DNA of 64,000 nucleotides from DASSJT01 sp035691065 (GTDB lineage: Bacteria; Actinomycetota; Actinomycetes; Actinomycetales; Dermatophilaceae): assembly GCA_035691065.1 (NCBI GenBank), contig DASSJT010000075.1, positions 1-64,000 of the forward strand. The letters run 5' to 3'. Below are positions 33,164 through 41,718 of the stretch, one piece after another. The notes below the pieces were generated by a model. It saw only the letters and a program-made list of their open reading frames with translations. It made no database searches and was not told where the DNA came from. The stretch's first letter is position 1. Every line of letters starts with the position of its first letter. A program made the position numbers and the translations under genes.

Positions 33164-36100
33164 CAGCTCGGTCTCCTCCAGCCGCCGCTTCCGCCTAGCG
33201 ACAGAGCGCTCGGACTCGTTCGTCTGGCGCGTGCGCCACGTCGTGGTGTGCCTGTTCCTGAGCGGTTTCGCGATGGCCTCCGACTCCGGGCGCATGGTGG
33301 CGGACACCAAGCTCGACCTCGTCGTCGACCCGGTGGGCTTTCTCGTCCGAGGCATCCGGCTGTGGGACCCCATGGGCGCCGCAGGGCAGCTGCAGAACCA
33401 GGCCTACGGCTACCTGTTCCCCATGGGTCCCTTCTTCGCCGTGGGTCATGCCCTGCGGCTGCCGGAATGGGTGGTGCAGCGGCTCTGGTGGGCGCTGGTC
33501 CTCTGCACTGCCTACACCGGTGTGGTCATGCTCGCGAAGCGGCTCGGCGTCGAGTCGCACCTGGCGCGGATGGTCGGGGCTGCCGCGTTCGCGGTCTCAC
33601 CGCACGTGCTCACCGTGCTCGGCCCGGTCTCCGCCGAGGCCTGGCCGATGGCCCTCTCGGCGTGGGTGCTCGTCCCCCTAGTGGGCGTCAACGAGCACGG
33701 CAGCATCCGCCGGGCCGCGTTCCGCTCCGGCCTTGCCGTGCTGTGCATGGGCGGCATCAACGCCGTCCTGACCCTGACTGCGCTGGTGCCGGCGGGGATG
33801 TGGCTGGTGACCCGGCGTCCCGGCGTGCGGCTGGTGAAGCTGGCGTCCGCCTGGGTGGCTGCAGTCGTGCTCGCCTCGCTGTGGTGGCTGGTTCCCCTGC
33901 TCCTGCTCGGCCGGTACAGCCCGCCGTTCCTGGACTACATCGAGTCGGCCTCGGTGACCACAAGCACGACCAGCCTCGTGGAGGTCCTGCGCGGCACCCA
34001 CGACTGGGTGGCCTACTTCCCCGGCTCCGGATGGTCGGCGGGCCTCCTCCTGCTCACCTCCTCGGTCCTGGTCCTGAACACCGCGCTGGTGGCGGCCGGC
34101 GGCCTGGCTGGGCTCGGGGCGGTGCGCACGCCCCACCGTCCCTGGCTGGTGGCCTGCCTCCTCGTGGGAGTCCTGGGAGTCACGCTGGGGCATGTGGGCG
34201 CGGTCAGCGGGCTCGGGTCCGAGGCGGTCCGCGGACTGCTGGACGGGCCGCTCGCCCCCCTGCGGAACGTGCACAAGTTCGACGTCGCCCTGCGCCTGCC
34301 GCTCAGCCTCGGGCTGGTGCTGCTCGTGGACCGCGCGGAGTGGGGGCGCGGTGATGTCGAGCGGCGGGTGACGCGGGGCCTGGTCGCCGCCGCGGCCGCC
34401 TTTGCCGTTGCCGGGGCCGGGGTGCCGCTCGTTGCTGCCCGGGTGGCACCCGCGGGGTCGTTCGCCGCGATCCCGGCGTACTGGAGGCAGACGGCAGCCT
34501 GGCTGGGATCCCAGCAGCCCCAGGGGAGGGCCCTGCTCGTGCCAGGGTCGCGGTTCGCCGTCTACGACTGGGGCACCACGAACGACGAGCCACTCCAGGC
34601 GCTCGCAACGTCACCATGGGACGTCCGCAACGCCGTGCCGCTGACCGAGCCCGGGCACATCCGATGGCTGGACTCCGTCGAGGCCGAGCTGGCCGCCGGC
34701 CGCGGCAGCGTCGGCCTGGCCCGTTCCCTGGCGCGGGGCGGGTTCACCCACCTGGTGGTGCGCAACGACCTCGACGCCGGGAAGGTCGGGGCCACCCGGG
34801 CGATCCGGGTCCACCAGGCGCTCGGCGAGTCGCCCGGGATCTCGAGAGTCGCGACGTTCGGCCCGGACGTCGGAAGCCAAGGCGTCCCCACCCTGGTCTA
34901 TGACCAGCACCTGCGGATCCCCTATCCGGCAGTCGAGGTCTACGCGGTGGACACGCCCGACGACCCCCGGGTCAGCGCCACGCCGCTCTCGTCGGCGCGA
35001 CGGCTCGCCGGCGGCCCGGAGGTGCTCACCAGCGTCCTGGGCGACGGCTCCCTGCTTGCCCGTCCCACCGTCATCATGGGCCAAGACCCCACGGCAGACC
35101 GCACGACGGACCTGCGCGACCTGCCGGTCATCCTGACGGACACGCCACGCCGTCGCGAGGCCAACTTCGCCGCGGGCGTCGATGGTTACTCGGCGACGCT
35201 GACCCCCAGCGACGCCCTGCGCATCGACAAGCCGCAGCGCGACTACACCATCGCCCCCGGCGTGGCCGAGGCCGCGGCGCGCACCATCGGCGGTCGGCTG
35301 ACCGCCTCGTCCTCCGCCTCCGACCCGGGCGTCCGAGGCGGCTCTGACCCAGGGGCCATGCCCTTCTCCGCCGTCGACGGCGACCCACAGACGGCCTGGC
35401 GGCCGAACCCGGGCCTCGGCGCGGTCGGGGCGTGGCTGCGGCTGGACTTCGACCGGAAAGTCGACCTCTCGTCCCCGGTCATCACCTTCCTGCCCAACTC
35501 CAAGGTCGCACGGGTGACCGTCTTCTCTGGGCGCGCGTCCGTCACGACGCAGGTGAGGGGCGCCAGCCGGGTTCACCTGCGCACTCCTCACCCGACGGGC
35601 CGCGACCTGCGGGTCCGCATCGATGCTCTCCTGCCCGGTGCCGATCGCGACACCCCCTTGGGGATCGTCGAGCTCGCCGTGCCCGGGGTCCACATCGAGC
35701 GGACCGTCGACCTGCCCCGCACCGCAGCCACGTCACCCCCAGCGCTCATTGCCCTGACGACGTCCGGTCGACGTGACGCCTGCGCCTTCGTGGGCGAGCG
35801 CCCGCTGTGCGCGACGGGCCAGACCCGACTCGGGGAGGACGCCGCGGGGATGGACCGGTCGTTCGCGACCGGCGCCCCAGCCGACTACACCCTGACCGCC
35901 TCGGCGGTCCCCCTGCCCGGCACCCGGCTGAACCGGCTCATCGCGGAGGCAGTTCACCCGAAGGTGTCAGCACGCGCCTCGAGCGTCGCCGTGCCCGATC
36001 CGTACGGCTCGGCTGCCTCCAGTGTCGACGGCGACCCCGGCACTGCCTGGGTCGCGTCTCCCGACGACGCCGACCCGACGCTGCGCCTGGCCTGGAGCGG

Positions 36101-37358
36101 CTCGCAGGAGGTCCGCTCGCTGAAGCTCGTGCTCGACCAGTATGCCGCCGGCACGCGGCCCACCGAGGTCGTCGTGACGTCAGACCAGGGCACACAGCGA
36201 GCTTCCGTCGCTGTCGACGGCACGGTCGCCCTGGACCCGGTCAAGACCAGCTCCTTGGTGCTCCACCTGCGCGCCCGTGTGCTCGCCAGCAGCTTCGACC
36301 CCAGCACCCAGCAGCTGACGCATCTCGGCATGGGCGTGAGCGAGGTGCTCATCCCCGGCGTGCATGGCCTGGCCAGTGCTGACGCGCTGGAGACCGAGCG
36401 CCAGCAGACCGTGACGATCGAGTGCGGCTCGACGCCACCTGTCGTCATCGACGGCAAGGCCTACCGCACTGCTGCCGCGCCCACCATCCGCCAGCTGCGG
36501 CGAATGGAGCCGGTGCCCCTGACCTTCTGCGATGGCGCCGAAGCCGGGCTCGACAGCGGCGAGCACCGCGTGGTCGTCGCAAGCGACCCGGTGTGGGCCC
36601 CCCACGGCGTGGAGCTTGCTGTCCACGCAGACTCCAGCGGGCTTGGCGCGGACGGCTCGACCCCGAGCGCAGCGGCAAGCGCGGTCCCGAGCGCGCTCCC
36701 AAGCGCAGTGGACGTGGAGGTTCTGCGCTGGGGCCCGGTGGACCGGGCGGCGCGTATCCCCGCTCGCTCGGAGCCGGTGCTCCTCACCGTGCGGGAGAAC
36801 GCCAACCAGGGCTGGGCGGCCACCCTCGACGGGAAACCGCTCCAGCGGTTGACCGTCGACGGATGGCAGCAGGGCTACGTCGTGCCGCCCGGCGCGGCCG
36901 GCGTCGTGCAGCTGGTGTTCACCCCGGACCGCGGTATGGGGGTCGGCCTGGCCGTGAGCGGGGCTGGGCTGGTCGCCCTGTGGGCGGGCGCGCTGCTCCC
37001 CGCGCGCCGGTGGCGCCGCCTGGACATCCTGCCCTGGCCGAGGTCGAGGGCGGTGCTCGGCGCACTCGGGGTGGTCACCCTGGCCCTGGTCGGCGGCGTC
37101 TGGGGCCTGGTCCTGGGCCTGCTCGGGGCAGCGCTGGTCCTGGCGCTGCGGCGCTGGGTCCCCGGCAGCGACCTTGCGCCGGCCATGGTCAGCGCCGGCC
37201 TGTATGCCGTGGCCGGCGGTCTGCTCGCCCTCTCACCGTGGGGGACGGCGGGCTATGGGGCTGGCCACCCGGTGACTCAGGGACTCTGCCTGCTGTCCAT
37301 CGCGGTGCTCGTCTTCTCGGTGGCCACCTCGCCGCGCTGGATCGAGAAACGGGGATGA
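33153..37358 (+). CDS. aftD: Alpha-(1->3)-arabinofuranosyltransferase AftD (DUF3367 type), copy 2
   Basis: This 1401-residue protein is the better AftD match. DTKLDLVVDPVGFL and AAGQLQNQAYGYLFPMGPFF (residues 51-95) are the family's hallmark first loop. The GT-C membrane domain extends to about residue 430. The outer region carries discoidin-like sites VDGDPQTAWRP (about 743) and VDGDPGTAWVASPDD (about 957), which in AftD are carbohydrate-binding modules. Further helices lie at about 1265-1390. AftD transfers arabinofuranose from decaprenylphosphoryl-arabinose to arabinan chains. The start overlaps the methyltransferase stop by 11 bases. Its last 82 bases overlap the acyltransferase gene on the other strand. 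Confidence 0.88.
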   Translation: MAADSSVSSSRRFRLATERSDSFVWRVRHVVVCLFLSGFAMASDSGRMVADTKLDLVVDPVGFLVRGIRLWDPMGAAGQLQNQAYGYLFPMGPFFAVGHALRLPEWVVQRLWWALVLCTAYTGVVMLAKRLGVESHLARMVGAAAFAVSPHVLTVLGPVSAEAWPMALSAWVLVPLVGVNEHGSIRRAAFRSGLAVLCMGGINAVLTLTALVPAGMWLVTRRPGVRLVKLASAWVAAVVLASLWWLVPLLLLGRYSPPFLDYIESASVTTSTTSLVEVLRGTHDWVAYFPGSGWSAGLLLLTSSVLVLNTALVAAGGLAGLGAVRTPHRPWLVACLLVGVLGVTLGHVGAVSGLGSEAVRGLLDGPLAPLRNVHKFDVALRLPLSLGLVLLVDRAEWGRGDVERRVTRGLVAAAAAFAVAGAGVPLVAARVAPAGSFAAIPAYWRQTAAWLGSQQPQGRALLVPGSRFAVYDWGTTNDEPLQALATSPWDVRNAVPLTEPGHIRWLDSVEAELAAGRGSVGLARSLARGGFTHLVVRNDLDAGKVGATRAIRVHQALGESPGISRVATFGPDVGSQGVPTLVYDQHLRIPYPAVEVYAVDTPDDPRVSATPLSSARRLAGGPEVLTSVLGDGSLLARPTVIMGQDPTADRTTDLRDLPVILTDTPRRREANFAAGVDGYSATLTPSDALRIDKPQRDYTIAPGVAEAAARTIGGRLTASSSASDPGVRGGSDPGAMPFSAVDGDPQTAWRPNPGLGAVGAWLRLDFDRKVDLSSPVITFLPNSKVARVTVFSGRASVTTQVRGASRVHLRTPHPTGRDLRVRIDALLPGADRDTPLGIVELAVPGVHIERTVDLPRTAATSPPALIALTTSGRRDACAFVGERPLCATGQTRLGEDAAGMDRSFATGAPADYTLTASAVPLPGTRLNRLIAEAVHPKVSARASSVAVPDPYGSAASSVDGDPGTAWVASPDDADPTLRLAWSGSQEVRSLKLVLDQYAAGTRPTEVVVTSDQGTQRASVAVDGTVALDPVKTSSLVLHLRARVLASSFDPSTQQLTHLGMGVSEVLIPGVHGLASADALETERQQTVTIECGSTPPVVIDGKAYRTAAAPTIRQLRRMEPVPLTFCDGAEAGLDSGEHRVVVASDPVWAPHGVELAVHADSSGLGADGSTPSAAASAVPSALPSAVDVEVLRWGPVDRAARIPARSEPVLLTVRENANQGWAATLDGKPLQRLTVDGWQQGYVVPPGAAGVVQLVFTPDRGMGVGLAVSGAGLVALWAGALLPARRWRRLDILPWPRSRAVLGALGVVTLALVGGVWGLVLGLLGAALVLALRRWVPGSDLAPAMVSAGLYAVAGGLLALSPWGTAGYGAGHPVTQGLCLLSIAVLVFSVATSPRWIEKRG

Positions 37359-38737
37359 GGCTGGGCGTTTCGCTGCGGCGCCCTGAGCCCGTCACCACCC
37401 GCTTCGCGGGCGGTCTCGGCCAGGGCCGGCACAGGTGGCGAGGCGGGGGCCGGGGTCGGGACAGGGGCCGGGGGCGGGACAGGGGGGATGGTCCGGTGCC
37501 GCGTGGCGGGGCCGCCCGTGTGCCGGTGGCCGAGGCGGATCATGGGCCGCTCCAGAACCCGGAAGCTCACGGCGGCCAGCGCGACCGACCCCAGGGCAGT
37601 CAGCGGGAAGACCTGGATCACCTGGCCGTTGAAGACGGCGTTGCCGAGCACTCGCATGACCGTGTCGAGCACCAGCAGGTGGTAGAGGAAGACGCCGTAC
37701 GAGATCGTGCCGAGGTAGGCGGACACCCGGTTTGCGAGCACGGCGGTCGTCACCGGCGAGCGGCCGAACACCGCCGGCCAGGCGATGCTGGCCGCCAGCA
37801 CGGCATACAGCACTGTCTTGGTCACCTGCTGGCCGACGGTGCCGGCGCCGATGGCTCGGGGACCCGCCAGCGGCGTCAGGGTCAGCAGCACGGTTGCCGC
37901 CGTCACGGACCAGCAGGTGAGCGGGTGGCTGCCCAGGGTCTCCGCCCACTGCCAGCGGCGCGAGTCGGCTTCGGTGGCAGTGTCGAGGTGCACGCGCAGG
38001 ATCGCCATGGCCAGTCCGGCGGCGAACCAGAGCAGGTAGCCGGGCAGCCAGAACGCCCCCATGTATGGGGCCAACGGGGAGCCGGAGTGCAGGAACACGT
38101 ACCAGCCCACCGAGATGAGCGCGAGGACACCGCACAGCCCGAGCAGCGTGGTCATCCGCGGCGCTCGTGGGCGTCGCAGCCACCAGACCGCCCCGGCTCC
38201 GATGGCCGGCAGCACGAGGTAGAAGGCCACCTCGACGCACAGGCTCCATGTCTGGGTGAGGCCTTCACGCAGCCAGCCGGCCTGGTAGGTCTGCAGGAGG
38301 AAGACGTGGTGCCACCAGTCAGCCACGGTGGACGTGCCGTTCTGGGGGAGGAGCAGGAGACACAGGGCGACCGCCAGCCAGTACGCCGGGAGGATGCGGA
38401 CCGCCCGGCGGATGAGGTAGACCCGCAGCGACGGGCTGGGTCGCCGCCGGGCCGCCGAGACCAGCCAGGGCCGGAAGAGCAGGAAGCCGGAGATCACGAA
38501 GAACACGGCGACGCCGCTGTCCATCCGGGCGAGGAATGCCGCACCGAACCCCCGCTCGTAACGACCGGTCCAGTAGGCGGCATGGGTGAGCATCACGGCG
38601 GCCACGGCCACCGCCCGCAGCCCGTCGAGCGCAGGGAAGGCGGTGTGGTCGGCGCCCGAGTCCACGTGGGCGCTGCCCGGACGGTGGCCCACCTCTGTGT
38701 GGGCGCCCATCGGTTCGGCGCTGCTCACGGCGGTCAT
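37277..38737 (-). CDS. AT3-family membrane acyltransferase (OafA-like)
   Basis: This 486-residue protein has ten or more hydrophobic segments and the AT3 hallmarks ALDGLRAVAVAAVMLTHAAYW (with His52) and FFVISGFLL, followed by RRAVRILPAYW. Such enzymes O-acylate sugars at the outer membrane face, so it may decorate the glycan made here. ATG 38737 gives an ATGA overlap with the preceding gene's stop; an upstream extension to 38791 is rejected. The C-terminus is a Pro-rich cytoplasmic tail whose last 27 codons lie antisense to the end of aftD, an unusual 82-base convergent overlap. Confidence 0.9.
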   Translation of the reverse strand: MTAVSSAEPMGAHTEVGHRPGSAHVDSGADHTAFPALDGLRAVAVAAVMLTHAAYWTGRYERGFGAAFLARMDSGVAVFFVISGFLLFRPWLVSAARRRPSPSLRVYLIRRAVRILPAYWLAVALCLLLLPQNGTSTVADWWHHVFLLQTYQAGWLREGLTQTWSLCVEVAFYLVLPAIGAGAVWWLRRPRAPRMTTLLGLCGVLALISVGWYVFLHSGSPLAPYMGAFWLPGYLLWFAAGLAMAILRVHLDTATEADSRRWQWAETLGSHPLTCWSVTAATVLLTLTPLAGPRAIGAGTVGQQVTKTVLYAVLAASIAWPAVFGRSPVTTAVLANRVSAYLGTISYGVFLYHLLVLDTVMRVLGNAVFNGQVIQVFPLTALGSVALAAVSFRVLERPMIRLGHRHTGGPATRHRTIPPVPPPAPVPTPAPASPPVPALAETAREAGGDGLRAPQRNAQPHPRFSIQRGEVATEKTSTAMDSRQSP

Positions 38738-40680
38738 GGTCGGGAGCCTTTCACAGGCACCGCCACCCCAACCGTGACGTCGTTGGTGCACAGGCTGCCC
38801 CCTGCCCCGAGGACCTCCAGGCGGACGCGGTCGAACTCCCCGGAGGCGCTGACGTACAGCTCACCGGGGCCGGCTGTCAGTCTCACCGGGATGACGCGGT
38901 CGCCGATGGTGATCCGCGCCGGGCCTGCCTGGTGGCTCAGGTAGCCGATGCGGACCGTCCAGTCCCAGGCAAGAGTCCGCTTGAGCAGGCGGATGTCAGC
39001 CGGCCGGCCGGGCTCCGCCAGCCACCCGCACCCCTTGACCGGTCCCTTCCGGGCGGCGAGGCCGGGAACGCCGGCACGCTCGACGTGTCCCTTGTCGGTG
39101 ACCACATAGAGGGCTCCTGCGGCCGCCTGTGCCGACAGGCTGCGGGGCGCTTGGGGGAGTGGGGCGAGGATCGTGCCGGTCTTGGCGTAGTGGCCGAGCA
39201 GTGGCCACGCCACCGCGGCGGGAACGAAGGAGTCGACGACGACCACGCCCTGCGGCAGGTCGAGGAGGTCGGCCTCGGCGTTCTCGATGTACGGGCGCGC
39301 CGGGTTGACCCGCCAGAACCGGTCGTACGCGAGGGTGCTGAACAGGCTGCTGGCGGCCAGCGCGCCGACGGCAAGTGCCGCCCACGCTGCCTTGGAGACG
39401 GTCGGCAGGGACTGGCGAAGCTCGGCGAGCTCCCCGCTCTCCAACCACGACCAGCGCAGGACTCGGCGCTCGAGCCGCTGGGGCTCGGCGTCGGGCCAGG
39501 TGCCGGCCACTGGTGCCAGGCTGAAGGCAAGGGCGAGGGAGATGACGAGCGCGGTGTCGGTGACGTAGCGGTACTCGTCGCCGATCAGCGGGCCGATGAA
39601 CGTGGCCCGGCTGAGGGCCAGCAGCGCCAGGTTGAGCAGGCAGTAGCCGAGAGCCGCAGCCCAGCCGAACCATGCCCGGCGGTGCAGGAGGCACGTGCCA
39701 CCGACCACCAGGGTGGCGACCACCAGCGCGAGCGCGGCGGCGAACCTGCCCGGGTCGGCCAGCGCACCGGCATACCCGATCTGGACCCAGTGCCAGGGGC
39801 CGCCCAGCATCCCCGGGATCACCGCCCGGACGAACGACTCCATGACGAGCTGCAGGATGCTGGCGCCCGGCGCGGGCTGGCGGGCGGGCGAGGGCACGGC
39901 GACCACGTAGTAGACCGCATAGGGCACGGCCACCAGCGCATAGGCCGACCACACCCTCGAGTGGCCGACGGCCAGGCTCCGGAGCCGGGTCGCGAGGGGC
40001 CCACTGGTGAAGTACGCCAGGTGCATCGCTGCCAGGAACGGCAGCACCAGCAGGGTCTTCTCCGAGAAGAGCAGCCCGGCAGCCAGCACGACTGCGCCGG
40101 CAAGGCCGGCCCTGAGGCGCCCGGTGCGCAGGTACCGGATGTGGCAGAGCAGGACCCCGACCATGGCCAGCTGCTGGGGAAGCTGGTTCAGGGCCGCCGC
40201 CCACCACAGGGCCCCGGGCAGCGTGATCGGCGACAGCAGGAAGGCCGTGAAGGGCACCAGGATGAGCGGAGTGGAGCCGAAGACCCGGCGCAGCAGGACG
40301 AAGAACAGCCACCCCAGCACCAGCTGGAGGAGCATGCACCCGGCCACCACGGCGGGGTAGTTGAGCGGGAGCAGTCGAGTGGTCGCCCAGGCCCACAGGA
40401 ACGAGCCCGGCATGACGTGGCTGTTGTATGCCGTGAACAGGTACTCGGGGTCGAACGCCCGGTACTCCATGGCCCGGCCGGTGAAGACGAAGTCGTCGAG
40501 GTAGAAGTAGCCGCGCAGCGAGACCCAGCCGCGGACCGCCAGCTGCACCAGCAGGAGCACCACGACGGCGCGCACGATCGCCTGCTGACGGGTGGCACCG
40601 ACGAGCCGCTGGGGGAGCAGGGCGCGGCGGCGTGCGTCCCGGCTGGGCGGGCGGTGGGTCTCGGAGAGGTCAGTGGTCAT
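38734..40680 (-). CDS. GT-C-like polytopic membrane protein, paralogue A
   Basis: This 648-residue protein has about 11-12 membrane segments. After the first helix comes GYFYLDDFVFTGRAMEY with Asp62-Asp63, in the first outer loop where GT-C glycosyltransferases carry their acidic catalytic motif. Other features are HVMPGSFLWAW, LWWAAALNQLPQQ, LLFSEKTLLVLP and DEYRYVTDTA. The last 190 residues are extracytoplasmic and end in GSLCTNDVTVGV. The protein at 42701 shares these motifs in the same order and similar length, so they are paralogues. Lipid-linked sugar donor use is inferred; the sugar is unknown. The start lies in a short tandem repeat, and the stop overlaps the acyltransferase ATG. Confidence 0.75.
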   Translation of the reverse strand: MTTDLSETHRPPSRDARRRALLPQRLVGATRQQAIVRAVVVLLLVQLAVRGWVSLRGYFYLDDFVFTGRAMEYRAFDPEYLFTAYNSHVMPGSFLWAWATTRLLPLNYPAVVAGCMLLQLVLGWLFFVLLRRVFGSTPLILVPFTAFLLSPITLPGALWWAAALNQLPQQLAMVGVLLCHIRYLRTGRLRAGLAGAVVLAAGLLFSEKTLLVLPFLAAMHLAYFTSGPLATRLRSLAVGHSRVWSAYALVAVPYAVYYVVAVPSPARQPAPGASILQLVMESFVRAVIPGMLGGPWHWVQIGYAGALADPGRFAAALALVVATLVVGGTCLLHRRAWFGWAAALGYCLLNLALLALSRATFIGPLIGDEYRYVTDTALVISLALAFSLAPVAGTWPDAEPQRLERRVLRWSWLESGELAELRQSLPTVSKAAWAALAVGALAASSLFSTLAYDRFWRVNPARPYIENAEADLLDLPQGVVVVDSFVPAAVAWPLLGHYAKTGTILAPLPQAPRSLSAQAAAGALYVVTDKGHVERAGVPGLAARKGPVKGCGWLAEPGRPADIRLLKRTLAWDWTVRIGYLSHQAGPARITIGDRVIPVRLTAGPGELYVSASGEFDRVRLEVLGAGGSLCTNDVTVGVAVPVKGSRP

Positions 40681-40746
40681 TCAGGCTGGTCATTCGGCGC
40701 TGGTCATTCGGGCTGGTGATCTGGGCTGGTGATCTGGGCTGGTCAT
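40668..40746. repeat. Tandem 13-14 bp repeats across the start of the GT-C gene
   Basis: About six imperfect copies of a GGCTGGTCATTC / GGGCTGGTGATCT unit run from 40668 to 40746. The gene's ATG (40678-40680, minus strand) lies within the first unit, and other ATG triplets recur in neighbouring units. The in-frame ATG at 40707 runs into a TGA after five codons. Copy-number change could alter spacing to the ribosome-binding region. Confidence 0.65.
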
Positions 40747-40820
40747 GTGAGCAGGTGGTGCCCGGGCCAGGCGTGGGTGTGGTGTGGATCTGGCGTCGGT
40801 CCCGGTGGGTCAGACACAGG

Positions 40821-41549
40821 TCACGAACGGGAGATCAGGTAGCGGGTGAACACCCAGTGTCCTCCGTACATCGGCTCCTCGTGGGCCTCGACGACCCGCC
40901 CCCGCCCTGCGATGGCCGCCTCCACGTCCCGGCCGGAGAGGGGGTACATGTCCATCGGGGCGGGATAGCGCAGCACCCAGCGCTGTGCGAACCTCATGGC
41001 CCAGTGGGGGAGAACCCGCGCCAGCCGTCCCTTCAGGCTGTCGTCGGGTCGGGTGGCCACCTGGACGGCGACGGCGCCCCCGGGCCGCACCACCCGCACC
41101 AGCTCGCCGAGGTAGCGCCTGGCGTGGGCCGTGGGGATGTGCTGGAGCGCCAGGGAGGAGTAGGCGAGGTCGAACGTCGCGTCGTCCCACCGCGTCAGGT
41201 CGGGCGCATCGTCGAGCACGAAGTCGCAGGTGCCGGCCGGGTCAAGGCGTCGGGCGCGGGCCAGCATGGGAGCCGAGAAGTCGACGCCGGTCACGCTGTC
41301 GAAGTGCCGGCGCAGGGCCTGGGTGAGCCGCCCGGCCCCGCAGCCGAAGTCGAGGGCCCGCCCGCGAGCCGGCAGCAGCCCGAGGGCGCGGAGCCGGTGC
41401 AGGACGCCGTCCACCTCGTCGCGCCCGGTTGCGAGGAACTCCTCGGCGTCCCAGGCCCCGTGGCGGCCCTCGGGCCTGACCAGGACCGCCCACAGCGGAT
41501 CCTCCTCGCCCAGACGGGTCCAGTCTCGGCGCGTGCGGTCGAGGTCCAC
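40821..41549 (-). CDS. Class I SAM-dependent methyltransferase
   Basis: This 242-residue protein has motif I ALDFGCGAGRLTQALRRHF, VTGVDFSAPML and the post-motif LVRVVRPGGAVAV, typical of type 11/12 methyltransferases. The substrate is unknown. GTG 41549 is preferred because GGAAAGG lies about 5 bases upstream on the minus strand. ATG 41636 would add 29 residues of Thr/Pro repeats encoded by a GTCGTCGGGG-type tandem repeat, which looks like leader DNA. It ends about 140 bases upstream of the GT-C gene at 40680 and may share its transcript. Confidence 0.85.
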   Translation of the reverse strand: MDLDRTRRDWTRLGEEDPLWAVLVRPEGRHGAWDAEEFLATGRDEVDGVLHRLRALGLLPARGRALDFGCGAGRLTQALRRHFDSVTGVDFSAPMLARARRLDPAGTCDFVLDDAPDLTRWDDATFDLAYSSLALQHIPTAHARRYLGELVRVVRPGGAVAVQVATRPDDSLKGRLARVLPHWAMRFAQRWVLRYPAPMDMYPLSGRDVEAAIAGRGRVVEAHEEPMYGGHWVFTRYLISRS

Positions 41550-41718
41550 GTCGGCCTTTCCTGCGCCCCGGGTCGGGGGAGTCGTCGGGGTAGTCGTCGG
41601 GGTAATCGAGGGTGCAACGCGTCGTCGCCCAATCATCCGAAAGGACAGTGCGCGAGGACTAGGCTACTTGCTGGTACTTTTCGGTCGCACGTTCCGGTGC
41701 TGAGGAGAGGACACTCGT

